The translations under genes were made by a program, and so were the position numbers. A model generated the notes under the pieces. That model was not told the DNA's origin. It was given only the letters and a program-made list of their open reading frames with translations, and searched no databases. 64,000 bases of DNA from UMGS1251 sp036666555 (GTDB lineage Bacteria > Bacillota > Clostridia > Lachnospirales > Lachnospiraceae): NCBI GenBank assembly GCA_036666555.1, contig JAVWVS010000006.1:1-64000 (forward strand), in the 5' to 3' direction. Of this stretch, positions 61,838 to 64,000 are shown piece by piece; the first letter of the stretch is position 1, and each line of letters starts with the position of its first letter.

Positions 61838-62572
61838 ATGTTACAAATTATTTTAAAGTATCAAGTTATCTTTTTTGCCATTGGTGTAGTGGGGGCAATG
61901 GGAACCATTAGTAAGATCATATCGCAGGTGACAGTAAAAAAGCTGGTAAAGGAAGCCGAAAATATGAATAAAAGCAATCACATTTTGATGAGGCTCATCC
62001 GGGCGAAATTCGAACATGCCTGCATGGTAAGCGACCGTGTAGAAAATGTCGGTGCATTTGTGGACAAGTATCTTTATGAATACAAAGTGTTGAAAATCAA
62101 GTTATATTCTTGGCGTCAGTTAGAAGTAAAGGCCATTTGGTTATGTGGAATTCTGGGGGCTATCGGTGCGTTTATCAGTTATTATGTGAATGGAATGAAT
62201 GATTCCGTGCTACACTATGGAGCCATGGGGGGCGTGGGAGTAGTGACGTTATTTTTAATACATATAGCCACCGATGAAAAATATTATTTAAATGCGGCAA
62301 GAGTGTATATTGTGGATTACTTAGACAATGTATGCAGTCATCGTTATGCCAAGGCTTATCAAAAGGACCGGCTTCAAGAAGCCATCGAAGTAGAAATGGA
62401 ATCAGAGCAGACATTGGATCACAAAGAGCCGGTGAAAGAGCAGGCCAAAGAACTGGTGAAAGAGTCCATGACCGAAGCCGTACCACAAGCACCGGATATT
62501 ATGGCGGTGGAAGAAGAGCAACCACAGAAAGAAGCAATGATTCGTGAAATATTAGCAGAGTTTTTAGCTTGA
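61838..62572 (+). CDS. conserved membrane protein of unknown function
   Basis: 244 residues. An N-terminal hydrophobic segment (about 7-27), a charged helical stretch (30-90), two membrane helices (about 97-115 and 126-146), then a cytosolic tail rich in Glu, Lys and Gln (about 185-244). I do not recognise a named domain. AGGAGGA lies before the ATG, inside an inverted repeat. Monocistronic between mtnN and pgi by spacing. Confidence 0.65.
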   Translation: MLQIILKYQVIFFAIGVVGAMGTISKIISQVTVKKLVKEAENMNKSNHILMRLIRAKFEHACMVSDRVENVGAFVDKYLYEYKVLKIKLYSWRQLEVKAIWLCGILGAIGAFISYYVNGMNDSVLHYGAMGGVGVVTLFLIHIATDEKYYLNAARVYIVDYLDNVCSHRYAKAYQKDRLQEAIEVEMESEQTLDHKEPVKEQAKELVKESMTEAVPQAPDIMAVEEEQPQKEAMIREILAEFLA

Positions 62573-62638
62573 TAAACCTTTCCTCATTTGTTAGAATAAA
62601 GACAACTACGAGGAACTGATTAGAAGGGAAGGTTTAAT

Positions 62639-63988
62639 ATGGCAAATAAAGTGACTTTTGATTATGCAAGAGCGGCACAGTACATTGCAGACCATGAAGT
62701 AGAGAGCATGAGTAAATTGGTGAAAGACGCACGTGAAGTGCTTGTGAATAAAAATGGAGCAGGCAATGATTTTCTTGGATGGATTGATTTGCCGGTAGAC
62801 TATGATCAAGAAGAGTTTGCAAGAATTCAAAGTGCGGCAAAAAAGATTCAAGCAGATTCAGAGGTACTGATTGTCATTGGAATCGGAGGTTCTTATTTAG
62901 GTGCGAGAGCTGCCATTGAATTTTTAAGACATAACTTTTATAACATGGTTCCCAAAGAAGTACGCAAGACACCGGAGATTTATTTTGCCGGGAACAGCAT
63001 TAGCAGTACTTATCTGAAACATTTGCTGGATGTGATTGGTGACCGTGACTTTTCGGTGAACATGATTTCAAAATCGGGAACCACCACGGAACCGGCCATT
63101 GCATTTCGCCTGCTAAAGGAACTGCTGGAAAAGAAATACGGCAAAGAAGAAGCAACGAAACGTATTTATGCGACTACGGATAAGGCAAGAGGTGCCCTTA
63201 AGAATCTTGCCACCGAAGAAGGATATGAAACGTTCGTGGTACCGGATGATGTAGGGGGACGGTTCTCGGTACTGACCGCAGTTGGTCTTCTTCCCATCGC
63301 AGTCAGCGGTGCGGATATTACGAAATTAATGGAAGGAGCTGCATCGGCACGGAAAGAAGCATTGGAAAATGATTTTGCTGAGAATGGTGCACTTCAGTAT
63401 GCAGCAGTCCGTAATATTTTACATAGAAAAGGAAAATTTGTGGAAGTTCTGGCCAATTATGAACCAAGTCTTCACTACGTATCGGAATGGTGGAAACAGT
63501 TGTATGGCGAAAGTGAAGGAAAAGACCAAAAAGGGATTATGCCGGCATCGGTGGATTTAACTACGGATTTACATTCTATGGGACAATTTATACAAGACGG
63601 CAGCCGGGTCATGTTTGAGACGGTAGTAGAAATCGAACAATCCAAAGAAGAACTGTATATTGGTAAAGAGCTGGTAGATTTAGATGGTTTAAATTATCTG
63701 GCAGGAAAATCCGTAGATTTTGTAAATAAGAGTGCAATGAATGGAACGATTTTGGCTCATACAGATGGGAATGTACCCAACCTAAAAGTGCTTGTTCCCC
63801 GACAAAACGAGTTTTATCTGGGACAATTATTCTATTTCTTTGAATTTGCAGTAGGTGTTAGTGGCTACCTGTTAGGTGTAAATCCATTTAATCAACCGGG
63901 AGTAGAAAGCTATAAGAAAAATATGTTTGCGCTACTGGGAAAACCGGGATACGAAGCAGAACGGGATGAATTGTTAAAGCGTCTGTAA
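62639..63988 (+). CDS. pgi: glucose-6-phosphate isomerase
   Basis: 449 residues, the short bacterial PGI type. Motifs: IGIGGSYLGARAA, the phosphate-binding SKSGTTTEPA, DDVGGRFSVLTAVGLLP, and the C-terminal QPGVESYKK with the active-site Lys. It interconverts glucose 6-phosphate and fructose 6-phosphate. The ATG follows AGGGAAGG. The gene ends 12 bp before the window edge. Confidence 0.96.
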   Translation: MANKVTFDYARAAQYIADHEVESMSKLVKDAREVLVNKNGAGNDFLGWIDLPVDYDQEEFARIQSAAKKIQADSEVLIVIGIGGSYLGARAAIEFLRHNFYNMVPKEVRKTPEIYFAGNSISSTYLKHLLDVIGDRDFSVNMISKSGTTTEPAIAFRLLKELLEKKYGKEEATKRIYATTDKARGALKNLATEEGYETFVVPDDVGGRFSVLTAVGLLPIAVSGADITKLMEGAASARKEALENDFAENGALQYAAVRNILHRKGKFVEVLANYEPSLHYVSEWWKQLYGESEGKDQKGIMPASVDLTTDLHSMGQFIQDGSRVMFETVVEIEQSKEELYIGKELVDLDGLNYLAGKSVDFVNKSAMNGTILAHTDGNVPNLKVLVPRQNEFYLGQLFYFFEFAVGVSGYLLGVNPFNQPGVESYKKNMFALLGKPGYEAERDELLKRL

Positions 63989-64000
63989 GAAAAAAAGAAG

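Overview
The window comes from a low-GC, anaerobic, spore-forming Firmicute, most likely Clostridia close to Lachnospiraceae. This rests on strong AGGAGG-type ribosome sites with ATG, GTG and TTG starts, sporulation genes (yaaT, bofA, the yaaL-like gene, spmA), linked V-type and F-type ATPases, an EFR1-type flavodoxin-ferredoxin, a siroheme sulfite/nitrite reductase and a Clostridia-style Tad locus with DUF5702 and DUF6382 proteins. It is chromosomal. No transposase, phage gene or CRISPR array was seen.

Region by region. 1-306: three tRNA genes (Met, Phe, Lys). 347-1126: an EFR1 ferredoxin on the minus strand. 1299-6884: a block syntenic with Bacillus subtilis yaaO-tmk-holB-yaaT-yabB-yabC, with a guanylate-kinase-like gene where tmk would be. 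7023-13279: a stand-alone sugar-ABC ATPase, a P-type metal ATPase behind a yybP-ykoY (Mn2+) riboswitch, an AI-2E family transporter and a tocopherol-cyclase-like protein. 13245-13814: minus-strand bioY with a probable BirA operator over its promoter. 13815-14899: over 1 kb without a convincing gene, holding a strong promoter, a candidate structured RNA, a broken small ORF and a terminator. 14900-17271: a TPR / acidic-repeat / P-loop protein interrupted by a 100-N assembly gap inside its repeats. 17400-19313: glgB.

19338-27856 (minus) is a nine-gene V-type ATPase operon. It diverges, with only trmB between, from a complete eight-gene F-type ATP synthase operon (28972-35230, plus). Next come a cytidylate-kinase-like gene and a cobalamin riboswitch controlling the cobalt importer cbiMNQO (36001-38924). 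A minus-strand pair (39101-40676) encodes a HipA-like kinase and a HipS-like/HIRAN fusion. It looks like an accessory toxin-antitoxin-type module and is the best candidate for an undescribed system here. Then spmA, and a ywlC/E-ywlF-upp-like block in which the threonylcarbamoyl-AMP synthase is fused to a phosphatase domain that has lost its catalytic Cys. A dCMP deaminase, a yaaL-like gene and bofA follow.

45348-53543 is a Tad/Flp pilus operon with its own promoter, including a 59-residue Flp1-like pilin and a pseudopilin-like protein with a duplicated Cys/His motif. The rest holds a rhomboid protease, an orphan soluble histidine kinase, sulfite reductase, a HIT protein, an ECF sigma factor separated by an inverted murG from a DUF4367 membrane protein (possible partner), a secreted DUF6147 protein, a MITE-like inverted repeat, a TSCPD protein, mtnN, an unknown membrane protein and pgi.

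All calls come from reading the sequence and remembered family motifs. No database search was run, and start codons were often moved downstream of the longest frame on ribosome-site evidence.
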